Assembly (NCBI RefSeq): GCF_003315595.1
Contig: NZ_QNQU01000015.1
Coordinates: 62,001-126,000 of the forward strand
Length of the DNA: 64,000 bases
Source of the DNA: Pedobacter miscanthi
GTDB lineage: Bacteria; Bacteroidota; Bacteroidia; Sphingobacteriales; Sphingobacteriaceae
Direction of reading: 5' to 3'
In this document: positions 1 to 8,617 of the stretch, in pieces
Layout: each line of letters begins with the position of its first letter
How positions within the stretch are numbered: the stretch's first letter is position 1
The notes under the pieces: model-generated
What the model saw: the letters and a program-made list of their open reading frames with translations, nothing else
Told to the model about the DNA's origin: nothing
The model's database searches: none
Made by a program: the position numbers and the translations under genes

Positions 1-2
1 AG

Positions 3-83
3 AATGATAAGGAAGACATTTCGTTTTTTAATGATAAAGCCGTTGGTGGTTCGCTAACGATGACTTCGGTATTGGTGGGGTAA
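3..83 (+). CDS. C-terminal fragment of an unidentified protein
   Basis: The third frame is open from the window edge to a TAA at 81-83 and encodes 26 residues ending in GGSLTMTSVLVG. The gene starts outside the window. The next gene on the same strand begins 84 bases later, so the two could be neighbours in a unit, although a promoter-like element lies between them. The tail is too short to assign a family. The other two frames are closed within this stretch, which favours this frame as real coding sequence. Confidence 0.45.
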   Translation, partial: NDKEDISFFNDKAVGGSLTMTSVLVG

Positions 84-142
84 AACTAAAATTCTATAAA
101 ACTTTATGATTATTCTGTAACGCTTATGGCCCCTCAAAGTGG

Positions 143-150
143 TAAATTTG
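143..150 (+). promoter_or_regulatory. candidate -7 element TAAATTTG
   Basis: TAAATTTG matches the Bacteroidota -7 consensus TAnnTTTG and ends 17 nt before the ATG at 168, giving a very short leader. I see no convincing TTG -33 element at the usual 19-21 nt spacing, so the call rests on the -7 match and its position. Confidence 0.4.
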
Positions 151-167
151 CTTAAAAGAATTTCATC

Positions 168-887
168 ATGACACATACCTATCAACTCACAGGCATGACC
201 TGCGGTGGTTGCGAAAATAAAGTAAAAAACAACCTGCTCATTTTACCAGACGTAACTTCAGTAGAAGTTTCGAAAGACACCAATTCTGCTACCATTAGCA
301 TGGAAAAACATATTGGGCTGGATGCACTGCAACAAGCTTTGGGCGGTGCCGATAGTAAATACCAGATTTCGGCCACGCACCACAGTGAAACAATGGAAGA
401 AGCAAAATCGTGGGCAGAAACCTATAAGCCCATTTTGTTAATCTTCGGATACGTAACCGCAATTTCGTTAGTGGTTTCCTGGCAAGATAACACCATCAAT
501 TTCATGGTGTTCATGCGCATTTTTATGTCTGGGTTTTTCCTCACCTTTTCTTTCTTTAAAATGCTGAACTTAAAAGCTTTTGCCGAAAGTTATGCCATGT
601 ACGATATCGTAGCTAAAAAATTCAACGTATGGGGTTATATTTATGCTTTTATCGAACTTGGGCTTGGTTTATCATTTGCCTTAAACCTATCCCCTGTTGT
701 AGTAAATTGGGTTACCCTGATTGTAATGACGGTAAGTATCCTTGGCGTTTTGGAAAGCGTTTTAAACAAAAAGAAAATTCAGTGTGCCTGTTTGGGTGCT
801 GTTTTTAATCTGCCCATGAGCACCGTAACCATTGTTGAAGATGCAATTATGATTGCCATGAGCGCGGCCATGTTGATTTTGATGTAG
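168..887 (+). CDS. Heavy-metal-associated domain fused to MauE-like membrane domain
   Basis: A 239-residue protein with two parts. Residues 1-70 form a heavy-metal-associated (HMA) domain with the metal-binding motif GMTCGGC at residues 9-15 (Cys12, Cys15). Residues 88-239 form a hydrophobic domain of about five membrane segments resembling the MauE/DoxX-like family, with a Cys206-Ala-Cys208 pair between the last two helices. HMA domains bind Cu(I), Zn or Hg; MauE-type domains are linked to thiol-disulfide or metal handling in membranes. A role in copper or other metal trafficking at the inner membrane is therefore likely, but the substrate cannot be read from sequence. The gene stands alone, with a palindromic repeat behind it. 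Confidence 0.75.
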   Translation: MTHTYQLTGMTCGGCENKVKNNLLILPDVTSVEVSKDTNSATISMEKHIGLDALQQALGGADSKYQISATHHSETMEEAKSWAETYKPILLIFGYVTAISLVVSWQDNTINFMVFMRIFMSGFFLTFSFFKMLNLKAFAESYAMYDIVAKKFNVWGYIYAFIELGLGLSFALNLSPVVVNWVTLIVMTVSILGVLESVLNKKKIQCACLGAVFNLPMSTVTIVEDAIMIAMSAAMLILM

Positions 888-971
888 GTTAGATTTTAGT
901 CAAAACTCATCGGAGAAACTATTTAGAAACCTATTACAAGAATCTATTTTTAGCCTCTTCTCCTAGGCGGT

Positions 972-1087
972 CGTCATGCTGAACTTGTTTTACTAGCCAT
1001 TTCTATTGTTATTCAATGGTCTAATAGCTACTACGTGGTCAGCATCTTTCCTGCGAGATAGACCCTGAAATAAATTCAGGGTGACGA
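972..1087. repeat. Imperfect palindromic intergenic repeat, family D
   Basis: The element begins CGTCATGCTGAACTTG and ends CCTGAAATAAATTCAGGGTGACG. Its right half carries the hairpin CCTGAAataaaTTCAGG. Related copies lie at 50819-50884 and 55959-56050. It fills most of the gap between the convergent genes ending at 887 and 1119. It has no coding potential. Confidence 0.55.
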
Positions 1088-1118
1088 CACTAAAATAAAA
1101 AAAATCAAGCGTTTAAAG

Positions 1119-1595
1119 CTACTGCCGCTTATACCTAAACTCCGATTTTCGGCTTTTGCCATTCAGCTCGCCTTCAATCCAGGCGAGCATTTCTGTTTTA
1201 CCCAGGTTTTGATAAACGATTCTCTGCGGAAAATCGTGATTCTTATTTTCGAAAATATAAATCTGGTCCTTTATGGAGATAAGTTTAAAACAAACCTCTT
1301 TACCCTCATTCTGATTAGCGACAGTTGAGCAATAGAAAATATCTTTTCCTATTGTTCTGATCTGCAAAGTTTCGGTAAGTACACTATCGCCTTTTGCATT
1401 AATACGGTAGCTCTTGCCATTTAGTATTTTATCGGCGCCCTCGCTCCATTGCTCTACAATTTTACCTTTGGGCATTTGCATTTCCCAAGAACCTAATACG
1501 AATTGGAAAGTTTTTGATGGGTTTTTCTGCGCTTTAACATCGTTATAAAAACCAACAAGCGATAAGATCACGACAAATAAATAAATTCTTTTCAT
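1119..1595 (-). CDS. Secreted DUF6265 family protein
   Basis: A 158-residue protein starting with a signal peptide (about residues 1-22, ending near VKAQK). The mature part resembles DUF6265: a FVLGSWEM motif near the start of the domain, alternating beta-strand pattern, and the conserved ENKNHDFPQRI segment near residue 120. This family is predicted to adopt a lipocalin-like barrel; its function is unknown. The start codon overlaps the stop of the upstream gene at 1592 by four bases, so the two are almost certainly co-transcribed and translationally coupled. Sublocation should be periplasmic or surface. Confidence 0.7.
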   Translation of the reverse strand: MKRIYLFVVILSLVGFYNDVKAQKNPSKTFQFVLGSWEMQMPKGKIVEQWSEGADKILNGKSYRINAKGDSVLTETLQIRTIGKDIFYCSTVANQNEGKEVCFKLISIKDQIYIFENKNHDFPQRIVYQNLGKTEMLAWIEGELNGKSRKSEFRYKRQ

Positions 1596-2116
1596 TTCGT
1601 TATGGTATTGGTAATATGTGCCAAATGGTGTTTGCCGTGCCAGGCGTACATGCCCAGCATATTGGCTAAAGTGAGTTCCTGATTATGCGCCGGATGGATA
1701 TATTTCCTTTGGTAATCTTCAATTTTCAACGTTTTCAGAAAAGTAACCCAGCGTTGATGTAAAGCGGTTAATAAATCAATTGATAGCTTGATATCGCCAT
1801 CTTTGGCTTCTCCGGTTTCTGCCCAGCGCTCTTCATAGTACGGCCTAATTACCGGCACATCTTCGGTAATTGCCTGTTTGAAACGGATATAAGCATTTAC
1901 ATGACTATCAGGCACATGGTGAACCACCTGTCTCAATGTCCACCCTTCAGGGCGATATACCTGGTTTAACTCCTCATCAGTTAAATTTTCGGTAGCCTTT
2001 TTAAGCTGGCCTGGCAAAGCTTCAATTTCAGAAATCCAGATATCAACCTGTTTTTGATCGAAAACCTCCGGCATTATAAATTTACCTATAGGGTATTTAA
2101 GCTGTTCTATATCCAT
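1592..2116 (-). CDS. DinB/YfiT family metal-dependent protein (bacillithiol transferase-like)
   Basis: A 174-residue protein matching the YfiT branch of the DinB superfamily: an N-terminal MDIEQLKYPIGKF segment, the first helix pair with VHHVPDSH, and a C-terminal WHGKHHLAH motif. The histidines at these positions are the usual three metal ligands of the four-helix bundle. Bacillus YfiT-like proteins act as metal-dependent hydrolases or thiol S-transferases; Bacteroidota make bacillithiol, so a thiol-transfer or detoxification role is plausible but inferred. It overlaps the downstream DUF6265 gene by 4 nt. Confidence 0.8.
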   Translation of the reverse strand: MDIEQLKYPIGKFIMPEVFDQKQVDIWISEIEALPGQLKKATENLTDEELNQVYRPEGWTLRQVVHHVPDSHVNAYIRFKQAITEDVPVIRPYYEERWAETGEAKDGDIKLSIDLLTALHQRWVTFLKTLKIEDYQRKYIHPAHNQELTLANMLGMYAWHGKHHLAHITNTITK

Positions 2117-2176
2117 GAAACCAAAATAATGTTTTTAAGCAGAATTTTCTGTTTCTAAAATATAAATAGTTTAAAG

Positions 2177-2229
2177 GTTGGAAAGTTGCAATGTTTGAAG
2201 GTTAAGCATCAACATTGCAACCTTTCAAC
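2177..2229. repeat. Strong hairpin between aldehyde dehydrogenase and yfiT-like gene
   Basis: Two 19-nt arms (2177-2195 and 2211-2229) pair with two mismatches around a 15-nt loop; both contain TTGCAATGTT or its complement. The hairpin sits 22 nt past the aldehyde dehydrogenase stop codon and could end that transcript, but it lacks a clear T-run on the minus strand. It may equally be a decayed palindromic repeat. Confidence 0.5.
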
Positions 2230-2250
2230 ATAAAACATTAAAACAACCCG

Positions 2251-3645
2251 TTACATCAACTTTTTCAACCACTTTAATAAACCAATTTTTTTGCCATAAG
2301 GAGGGTAAATCATTTTGGTCATCCCCAATTTTGATTGAACAACCGCTCTTTCGTGCGAAAAGGTTTTAAAGCCAAAAATACCATGGCAACTTCCCATTCC
2401 ACTACTATTTACACCGCCAAAAGGTAAATTCGGGTTACTGATATGCACAAGCACATCATTTATACAGGTTCCGCCTGCGCTGGTTTCATTTATAATTTTA
2501 CGCTGGTTCTGTTTACTATTAGAGAAAATGTAGAGTGCCAGCGGCTTATTTTTGCCATTTACTAAATCAATAGCCTCCTTAAGATTTTTATAGGTGATTA
2601 CAGGCAAAACCGGTCCGAATATTTCTTCCTGCATAATGGCACTGTTTTCTTTTACCGAAGTTAAAAGTGTTGGCACGATGGTTAAACTTTGTTCGTCAGC
2701 TCCGCCACCAAAAGTTAACACCGCTCCATCATTAATCGCATCTTCCTTTAATTTATTAATGCGTTTAAACTGTTTTTCGTTAATAATTTTAGCATAGTCG
2801 TTTTTATTAATTTCAGCACCTTCAAAAAACAATTTCTGTACCGCAGCTTTATAGTATTCTACAAAATCATTTAACCGGTTTTCTTCTATCAGTACATAAT
2901 CCGGTGCGATACAGGTTTGTCCGGCATTAACCAATTTGCCCCAGGCGATTTTTTCTGCGGCTTTTTTTATGTGGCAGGTTCCATCTACAATTGCCGGCGA
3001 TTTCCCTCCAAGCTCTAAAGTAACCGAGGTGAGATTTTTCGCCGCCGCCTCCATTACTATTTTGCCGATCGCGGTGCTTCCTGTAAAAAAGATATGATCA
3101 AACGGGAGCTTCAGCAGCTCGGTAGAAACACCTGCGTCGCCTTCGAAACAGGCAATTTCTTTTGGCTCAAAGGTTTCTGCAATTAATTTACGGATTAGGC
3201 CGGCGGTTGCTTCGCTCAATTCTGAGGGTTTGAGGATAGCACAATTGCCGGCAGCTATTGCGGAAACCAGCGGACTCATCATCAACTGTAAGGGGTAATT
3301 CCATGGTGCAATGATCAAACAAACGCCTTTGGGTTCGTAATATATTTTATTGCTTGAAAACGGATTACTCAATGTTCCGCCCACCGGTTTAGGTTTCATC
3401 CATCCTTTCAGTTTTTTGATGGCATGATCTATCTCAGCGTAGGTAAAATAGAGTTCAGTTACCGCGGTTTCGAATGGATTTTTACGCAGGTCTTTTTCCA
3501 AAGCGGCAAATATTGCCTCTTCTAAATTTTCTAAAGCCTGTTTCAGTAATTTTAATTTGCCAATACGTGTTTTAGCATCCGTTTTACGTAAATCGAATTT
3601 ATGTTTTTGCTGTAAATCGAAAACCGGTTTGATCTGTTGTTCCAT
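2251..3645 (-). CDS. Aldehyde dehydrogenase (class 3-like)
   Basis: A 464-residue NAD(P)-dependent aldehyde dehydrogenase that oxidises aldehydes to carboxylic acids. The Rossmann-side motif IAPWNYP, the general base Glu211 in LELGGK and the nucleophile Cys245 in GQTCIAP are present with the family spacing of 34 residues. The FTGSTAIG cofactor loop and the C-terminal FGGVNSSGMG motif are also intact. The length near 460 residues and the hydrophobic C-terminal stretch are typical of the class 3/fatty aldehyde dehydrogenase branch, some of which attach to membranes. It appears monocistronic. The physiological aldehyde is unknown. Confidence 0.9.
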   Translation of the reverse strand: MEQQIKPVFDLQQKHKFDLRKTDAKTRIGKLKLLKQALENLEEAIFAALEKDLRKNPFETAVTELYFTYAEIDHAIKKLKGWMKPKPVGGTLSNPFSSNKIYYEPKGVCLIIAPWNYPLQLMMSPLVSAIAAGNCAILKPSELSEATAGLIRKLIAETFEPKEIACFEGDAGVSTELLKLPFDHIFFTGSTAIGKIVMEAAAKNLTSVTLELGGKSPAIVDGTCHIKKAAEKIAWGKLVNAGQTCIAPDYVLIEENRLNDFVEYYKAAVQKLFFEGAEINKNDYAKIINEKQFKRINKLKEDAINDGAVLTFGGGADEQSLTIVPTLLTSVKENSAIMQEEIFGPVLPVITYKNLKEAIDLVNGKNKPLALYIFSNSKQNQRKIINETSAGGTCINDVLVHISNPNLPFGGVNSSGMGSCHGIFGFKTFSHERAVVQSKLGMTKMIYPPYGKKIGLLKWLKKLM

Positions 3646-3776
3646 AATTACCTAATATTTTGTTTTACCATACCATCGATTTTCCTGAAATTACAGGTTA
3701 AATTTAGTTAAAATGCATGCTTTTCATTAAAATTTCATTCATTTAAAGCATATTGCAGCAAATTTTATAATCAAAG

Positions 3777-4955
3777 ATGAAAAGATTGTTTTTTGTTTTC
3801 GCATTCATAATTCCCCTCGTTATCCATGCCCAAACCTTAAAAACAGATGTGCTGGTAATCGGCAGCGGCAATGCAGCCTATAGCGCATCTTTTCAATCCT
3901 TTAAATCGGGTGTAAAAACCATCCTGCTTACCCAAAAAGCACAACTGGATTTAAATAAAATAGCCCCAACCAACAAGGTTTTTTATCAGGACTTTTTAAA
4001 GCGCGAAACCGAAAATGCAAAAAGCTTAGAAACCCCGAAACCCAAACCTGATAAAAAAAACCGGCCAAAAGTAATCGTGGTAGATAGCACGCTGCTTTTA
4101 AACGTCATCAATAACACACCATACACCGAAATCAAACGATCAGGAAGTGGCTGGGAAGTGAAACTAACCAAAGATAAAAGCATAAAAGCCAAAATCCTGG
4201 TGCTGGCAGATAATCCGGAGAAACTGGAGTCCGCACTCAAAATCACATCTTTAAATCTGGCATCTTTAAGCCCATTAAACTATAGCGAAAACACATACCG
4301 CACCACGGTGGCCAGTATTGCTTCTACGGGTGCAAATTTTTTATCATTATATAGCCTGTTGATCCCCAACCAGGAAAACCTGTTGTATATTCCTGCCGAT
4401 CAGTTCGAAATCGGAACTGCCGCCGGCGCAACCGCAGCTTATGCCGCATTTTTTGGCACTAAAACCAGTTTATCGAATTTAAAAAGGATTCAGGGCGAGT
4501 TAATGGCTTACAAACATCCGTTAATGCCCTTTGAAGATGTAAAACTTACCGATTCCAATTGGCTCGCCACCCAAAAAGTTGGTATAACAGGAATTATCAA
4601 GGCAGAACTTAAACAGAACAAAGCTTATTTAAACCCTGAAAAAGAGGTTACTTATAGCGAAATCAAAGAACCTATCAAAGAGTATTATTATAAAGCACAG
4701 ATCTGGTTCGATGATCACCAGAATATCCCCATTAACTTAGAAAATGCCATTTCACTGGTGTGTTATGTGGGCAATAAATCAGTGGAGGCCACAAAAGCAG
4801 AACTCCAGAAAAAATGGAACAAAAATTATAGGTTCAGCTCCAAATACGACCTCAAAAAAGTGCTTACAAGACGAGAGTTTTCTGTGATCATCAACGAATA
4901 CCTTAAACCTTTCGATGACGTGAACGTAGATAAAACTGGGAGAGTTATCCGCTAG
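3777..4955 (+). CDS. Secreted FAD-dependent oxidoreductase-like protein, degenerate
   Basis: A 392-residue protein with a signal peptide (residues 1-18, ending HAQ) followed at once by VLVIGSGNAAYSAS, a Rossmann dinucleotide-binding motif in which the third glycine of GxGxxG is alanine. The first 60 residues and a second beta-strand (KAKILVLAD, near residue 140) recall FAD-dependent oxidoreductases found in secreted Bacteroidota proteins. The usual C-terminal Gly-Asp FAD-contact motif is not visible and the substrate domain is short. It may be a cofactor-free pseudoenzyme. Its last 30 bases are echoed in a downstream duplicate (4929-5166). Confidence 0.55.
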   Translation: MKRLFFVFAFIIPLVIHAQTLKTDVLVIGSGNAAYSASFQSFKSGVKTILLTQKAQLDLNKIAPTNKVFYQDFLKRETENAKSLETPKPKPDKKNRPKVIVVDSTLLLNVINNTPYTEIKRSGSGWEVKLTKDKSIKAKILVLADNPEKLESALKITSLNLASLSPLNYSENTYRTTVASIASTGANFLSLYSLLIPNQENLLYIPADQFEIGTAAGATAAYAAFFGTKTSLSNLKRIQGELMAYKHPLMPFEDVKLTDSNWLATQKVGITGIIKAELKQNKAYLNPEKEVTYSEIKEPIKEYYYKAQIWFDDHQNIPINLENAISLVCYVGNKSVEATKAELQKKWNKNYRFSSKYDLKKVLTRREFSVIINEYLKPFDDVNVDKTGRVIR

Positions 4956-5166
4956 TTTTTTTGCCATAGATTTTCATAGATAAACACTGATTTTAACCTT
5001 AACGCAAAGGATTATCTGTGTTCATCATTTCTATCTGTGGTTAATTTATATGGCAGAAATGGATAAAACCAGAAAGACGATCCGTTAGTTTTTTGCCATA
5101 GATTTGCACAGATAAACACAGATTTTAATCTTAACGTAAAGGATTATCTGTGGTTAATTTATATGG
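4929..5166 (+). repeat. Two-copy direct repeat containing the 3' coding tail of the preceding gene
   Basis: The unit has a period of about 133 bp. Copy 1 starts inside the coding region (GATAAAACTGGG at 4929), runs through the stop codon and continues TTTTTTGCCATAGATTTTCA. Copy 2 starts with GATAAAACC at 5062 and runs through TTTTTTGCCATAGATTTGCA to the same end, TAATTTATATGG. In copy 2 the frame reads MDKTRKTIR-stop, against VDKTGRVIR-stop in the gene. The non-coding parts are far more alike than the coding tails (19 of 30 bases match there). It fills the gap before the S9 peptidase gene. Confidence 0.6.
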
Positions 5167-5241
5167 CTCAGGTTGTAACATTTCCATTTCCTTCTAAAAT
5201 TGGTTTGTGCTTTCCTTAAATTGCATGCAAACCTAAAATTC

Positions 5242-7626
5242 ATGAAGAAATATTTACTTTTCCTTTTGCTTTGCACGGGAGAATATGCTTTTGCCCAGCA
5301 ATTGGCTCCCTTAACCGTCGAAAAAATTATGCGTGACCCGAAATGGATGGGTATTGCGCCCACAAATTTCCGCTGGACGGCAGATAGCAAAACCCTTTAT
5401 TTTAACTGGAATCCTGAAAATAAATCCAAAGAAGAGTTATTCAAAGTTTCAGCAAGCACCTCCAAACCTGTTAAAGCAGCAGAAAAAGAAGACGAAAAAC
5501 TATTGAGCTTAAACTATACCTATAATGCGGGCCGCAGCCTGGGCTTGGTAGAAAAAAGTGGCGACATCTATCTGCAGAATTTTAAAACAAATAAAGAGAC
5601 ACGATTAACCAACACACTGGAAAGAGAAAACAGTCCGGTTTTTTTAACCAATGGAAATGTGGTTTACCAGTTGGGTGATAATCTTTTTGAAGTTGATCTT
5701 AAATCGGCAGAAACCAAACAACTTACCAATTTTGTTAAAGGTAAAAAAGCAGGACGAACAGAAGCCAAAACTCTTACCGAACAAGACAAATGGCTAAAAG
5801 CAGAGCAAACGGAACTTTTCGACATTATAAAAAAGCGAAATGCTGAAGCTAAAAACGGTTCGCGTGGCGGAAGAGGTCGCTTTGGTAATACCTCTGCAGA
5901 CACAAAAACGTTAAAAGAACTTTATACAGAAGATAAGTTTTTAAATGGGGTAATTATTAGTCCTAACGGGCGTTTCGTTACCTATAAATTAACTACCCCG
6001 GCCCAAAATAATCACAATACCATTGTGCCGAACTACGTTACCGCATCAGGTTATACCGAAGATATTCCTGGCCGTACAAAAGTTGGTGAAAATGAAAATA
6101 CGTCGCAGGGTTTTATTTACGATACACAACGGGATACGATTTACGCTATCCAAACCTCTACCATTCCTGGCATAAAAGATCTTCCTGATTACCTGAAAGA
6201 TTACCCAAAAGACCTGGATACCTTAAAAAAGAAAAACGCCGACAGGCCTGTAAATTTCTTTGGCCCCATCTGGAATGACAACGCAAGTGCAGCCATTGTT
6301 GTAGCTACTTCTACAGACAATAAAGATCGTTGGATTTTGAAACTGGATGCTTTGACAGGAAAATTTTCACTGGTCGACCGTCAGCGGGATGAAGCCTGGA
6401 TCGGCGGTCCTGGTATCAGCGGTTTTTACCAGGGCAGCACTGGCTGGGTAGACAATAACCGCTTTTATTACCAAAGCGAAGCTACAGGCTATTCGCACCT
6501 TTATGTGGCAAATGTAAACACGGGCGACAAAAAACAGCTTACTTCGGGTAAATGGGAAGTACAAACTGTACAGTTATCGAAAGACAGAAATACGTTCTAT
6601 ATCAAAGCAAATAAAGAGCATCCGGGAATAACCAATCTTTTTAAAATAAGTGTAAATGGCGGCGATCTTTCACAAATTACCACCATGAAAGGTTTAAGCG
6701 ACATTACGCTCTCGCCTGACGAGAAGTCTATTGCCATCAATTATTCTTATATGGATAAACCCGGCGAATTATATCTTCAGGCCAATAAAGCTGGTGCAAA
6801 AGCCGTACAGGTTACGCAATCAACCTCTGCAGAATTTAATTCTTACAAATGGCGTCAACCCGATATGGTTACCTTTAAAAACCGCTACGGGGCCGATGTA
6901 TATGCAAGGGTTTATAAATCGGATAATCCGCATCCTAACCATCCTGCTGTAGTATTTGTACATGGTGCAGGCTATTTACAAAACGTACATTTTGGCTGGA
7001 GCACCTATTTCCGCGAGTTTATGTTTAATAATCTGTTGGCTGATAATGGTTATACAGTAATCGATATCGATTATACCGGAAGTTCTGGTTATGGTCGCGA
7101 TCACCGTACGGGCATTTACCGCCACATGGGTGGAAAAGACTTAACCGATCAGGCCGATGGCGTTAAGTTTTTGGTTGAGAAATATGGTGTTAATCCAAAA
7201 CATGTTGGTTTATACGGCGGCTCTTATGGCGGGTTTATTACACTGATGGCGATGTTTAACGAATCGGATGTTTTTGCAAGTGGGGCAGCCTTACGCTCGG
7301 TTACCGATTGGGCGCATTACAACCATGGTTATACCTCCAATATTTTAAACGAACCTTATAACGACCCAATTGCCTACAAAAGAAGCTCGCCAATTTACTT
7401 TGCGGATAAATTAAAGGGAAACCTCTTAATGGCGCACGGAATGGTTGATGTAAACGTACACTTTCAGGATATTGTGCGCATTACTCAGCGTTTTATCGAG
7501 TTGGGTAAAAACAACTGGGAACTTGCGGTTTATCCGGTAGAAGACCATGGTTTTGTTGAGCCAAGCAGCTGGACGGATGAGTATAAAAGGATATTTAAAT
7601 TGTATGAGAGTACGTTGAAGAAGTAG
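5242..7626 (+). CDS. Secreted S9 family peptidase (dipeptidyl peptidase IV-like)
   Basis: A 794-residue serine peptidase. The start at 5242 gives a classic signal peptide (MKKYLLFLLLCTGEYAFAQ); an in-frame TTG at 5200 would only hide it. Residues 20-540 form the DPP IV-type beta-propeller with repeated strand motifs; residues 560-794 are the alpha/beta-hydrolase domain. The triad is visible: Ser661 in GGSYGGF, Asp736 in HGMVDVNV and His769 in EDHGF. A short basic, glycine-rich insert (about residues 208-217) lies in the propeller. It probably releases N-terminal dipeptides from peptides in the periplasm. It appears monocistronic. Confidence 0.92.
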   Translation: MKKYLLFLLLCTGEYAFAQQLAPLTVEKIMRDPKWMGIAPTNFRWTADSKTLYFNWNPENKSKEELFKVSASTSKPVKAAEKEDEKLLSLNYTYNAGRSLGLVEKSGDIYLQNFKTNKETRLTNTLERENSPVFLTNGNVVYQLGDNLFEVDLKSAETKQLTNFVKGKKAGRTEAKTLTEQDKWLKAEQTELFDIIKKRNAEAKNGSRGGRGRFGNTSADTKTLKELYTEDKFLNGVIISPNGRFVTYKLTTPAQNNHNTIVPNYVTASGYTEDIPGRTKVGENENTSQGFIYDTQRDTIYAIQTSTIPGIKDLPDYLKDYPKDLDTLKKKNADRPVNFFGPIWNDNASAAIVVATSTDNKDRWILKLDALTGKFSLVDRQRDEAWIGGPGISGFYQGSTGWVDNNRFYYQSEATGYSHLYVANVNTGDKKQLTSGKWEVQTVQLSKDRNTFYIKANKEHPGITNLFKISVNGGDLSQITTMKGLSDITLSPDEKSIAINYSYMDKPGELYLQANKAGAKAVQVTQSTSAEFNSYKWRQPDMVTFKNRYGADVYARVYKSDNPHPNHPAVVFVHGAGYLQNVHFGWSTYFREFMFNNLLADNGYTVIDIDYTGSSGYGRDHRTGIYRHMGGKDLTDQADGVKFLVEKYGVNPKHVGLYGGSYGGFITLMAMFNESDVFASGAALRSVTDWAHYNHGYTSNILNEPYNDPIAYKRSSPIYFADKLKGNLLMAHGMVDVNVHFQDIVRITQRFIELGKNNWELAVYPVEDHGFVEPSSWTDEYKRIFKLYESTLKK

Positions 7627-7639
7627 TTTTTTCACACAG

Positions 7640-7730
7640 CTCGTCATTGCGAGGAGGAACGACGAAGCAATCTTACAGCGATCGCTACTAGCGCGTGCTT
7701 TAGGATTGCTTCGTGCCTCGCAATGATGAG
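7640..7730. repeat. Palindromic intergenic repeat, family A, copy 1
   Basis: Outer arms CTCGTCATTGCGAGG (7640-7654) and CCTCGCAATGATGAG (7716-7730) pair almost perfectly. Inner arms GAAGCAATCT and AGGATTGCTTC also pair, so the whole 91 nt folds as one long stem with a loop. It starts 13 nt after the S9 peptidase stop codon. Other copies: 36586-36685, 48161-48247 and a degenerate one at 53428-53549. Confidence 0.75.
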
Positions 7731-7774
7731 TTTTTTATGGAGCTTCTTGATGGTAGACATAAAAGTCTCCGCAA

Positions 7775-7813
7775 CAGATTTCTCGACTGCGTTGCACTCC
7801 GCTCGAAATGACG
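7775..7813. repeat. Right half of a family B palindromic repeat
   Basis: The sequence CAGATTTCTCGACTGCGTTG followed by CTCGAAATGACG matches the right half of family B elements (for example 44437-44484). No left half is present, so this is a truncated copy. It lies in the 344-nt gap between the S9 peptidase and peroxiredoxin genes, which holds only repeats and the promoter below. Confidence 0.6.
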
Positions 7814-7912
7814 ACAAAGAGCAAAATAGAACCCCGCTATATTTCATCAAAACAATATAGCTTTCATCTATATCGTTATCAATAAATACAATTAACAATT
7901 AGTGGATCGGGG

Positions 7913-7943
7913 TTGATTGACACCTCTTTTAGCCTTACCTTTG
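7913..7943 (+). promoter_or_regulatory. Promoter of the peroxiredoxin operon
   Basis: TTG at 7913-7915 and TACCTTTG at 7936-7943 are separated by 20 nt, an excellent fit to the Bacteroidota sigma factor consensus (TTG, 19-21 nt, TAnnTTTG). The -7 element ends 27 nt before the ATG at 7971. Confidence 0.7.
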
Positions 7944-7970
7944 TGCCAACAAAATTAAAGACAAAAAATT

Positions 7971-8603
7971 ATGGCAATAGTAGGTAAAAAATTCCCGAGT
8001 GTTAGTATTGATGCAATGTCAGACATGGGTGATGACTTGAAAATCAATGTATTTGAAGAGGCTGTAAACAAAAATAGCAAAGTGTTATTATTCTGGTATC
8101 CAAAAGATTTTACTTTCGTTTGCCCTACAGAATTACACGCTTTCCAGGCTGCTTTACCTGAATTTGAAAAAAGAAATACGATTGTAATCGGTGCATCTTG
8201 CGATACCAACGAAGTTCACTTCGCATGGTTAAATACGCCAAAAGATAATGGCGGTATTGAAGGTGTTACTTACCCGATCTTAGCTGATACCCACAGACAA
8301 TTATCTGGTATCCTTGATATTTTAGATCAGGAAGTTAACTACGATGAAGAAGGAAACGAATCTTTCTCAGGTTCTAACGTAACTTTCAGAGCTACTTATT
8401 TAATCGACGAAACCGGTAAAGTTTTCCACGAAAGTGTTAACGATATGCCACTAGGCAGAAACGTTAAAGAATATTTACGTTTAATTGATGCTTATGCTCA
8501 CGTTCAGAAACACGGCGAAGTTTGTCCTGCAAACTGGGAAGAAGGAAAAGAAGCAATGAACGCGAACAGAACTGGCGTAGCTGAATATTTAGCTGCTAAC
8601 TAA
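7971..8603 (+). CDS. 2-Cys peroxiredoxin (AhpC/TSA family)
   Basis: A 210-residue thiol peroxidase that reduces hydrogen peroxide and organic hydroperoxides. The peroxidatic cysteine is Cys51 in FTFVCPTE with Thr48 alongside, the catalytic arginine is Arg141 in TFRATYLID, and the resolving cysteine is Cys186 in GEVCPANW. This pattern marks a typical 2-Cys enzyme acting as a dimer in the cytoplasm. It is followed by a thioredoxin 14 nt downstream and a DUF6952 gene, so its reductant is probably made from the same transcript. Codon use (many preferred codons) suggests strong expression. Confidence 0.93.
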   Translation: MAIVGKKFPSVSIDAMSDMGDDLKINVFEEAVNKNSKVLLFWYPKDFTFVCPTELHAFQAALPEFEKRNTIVIGASCDTNEVHFAWLNTPKDNGGIEGVTYPILADTHRQLSGILDILDQEVNYDEEGNESFSGSNVTFRATYLIDETGKVFHESVNDMPLGRNVKEYLRLIDAYAHVQKHGEVCPANWEEGKEAMNANRTGVAEYLAAN

Positions 8604-8617
8604 TTAAACAAAACGTT

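Noticed and set aside
5200..5241. TTG start for the S9 peptidase
   Set aside because: It adds 14 residues before a classic signal peptide that begins at the ATG at 5242.
7644..7898. 84-residue minus-strand frame after the S9 peptidase
   Set aside because: Most of it is made of family A and half family B repeats.
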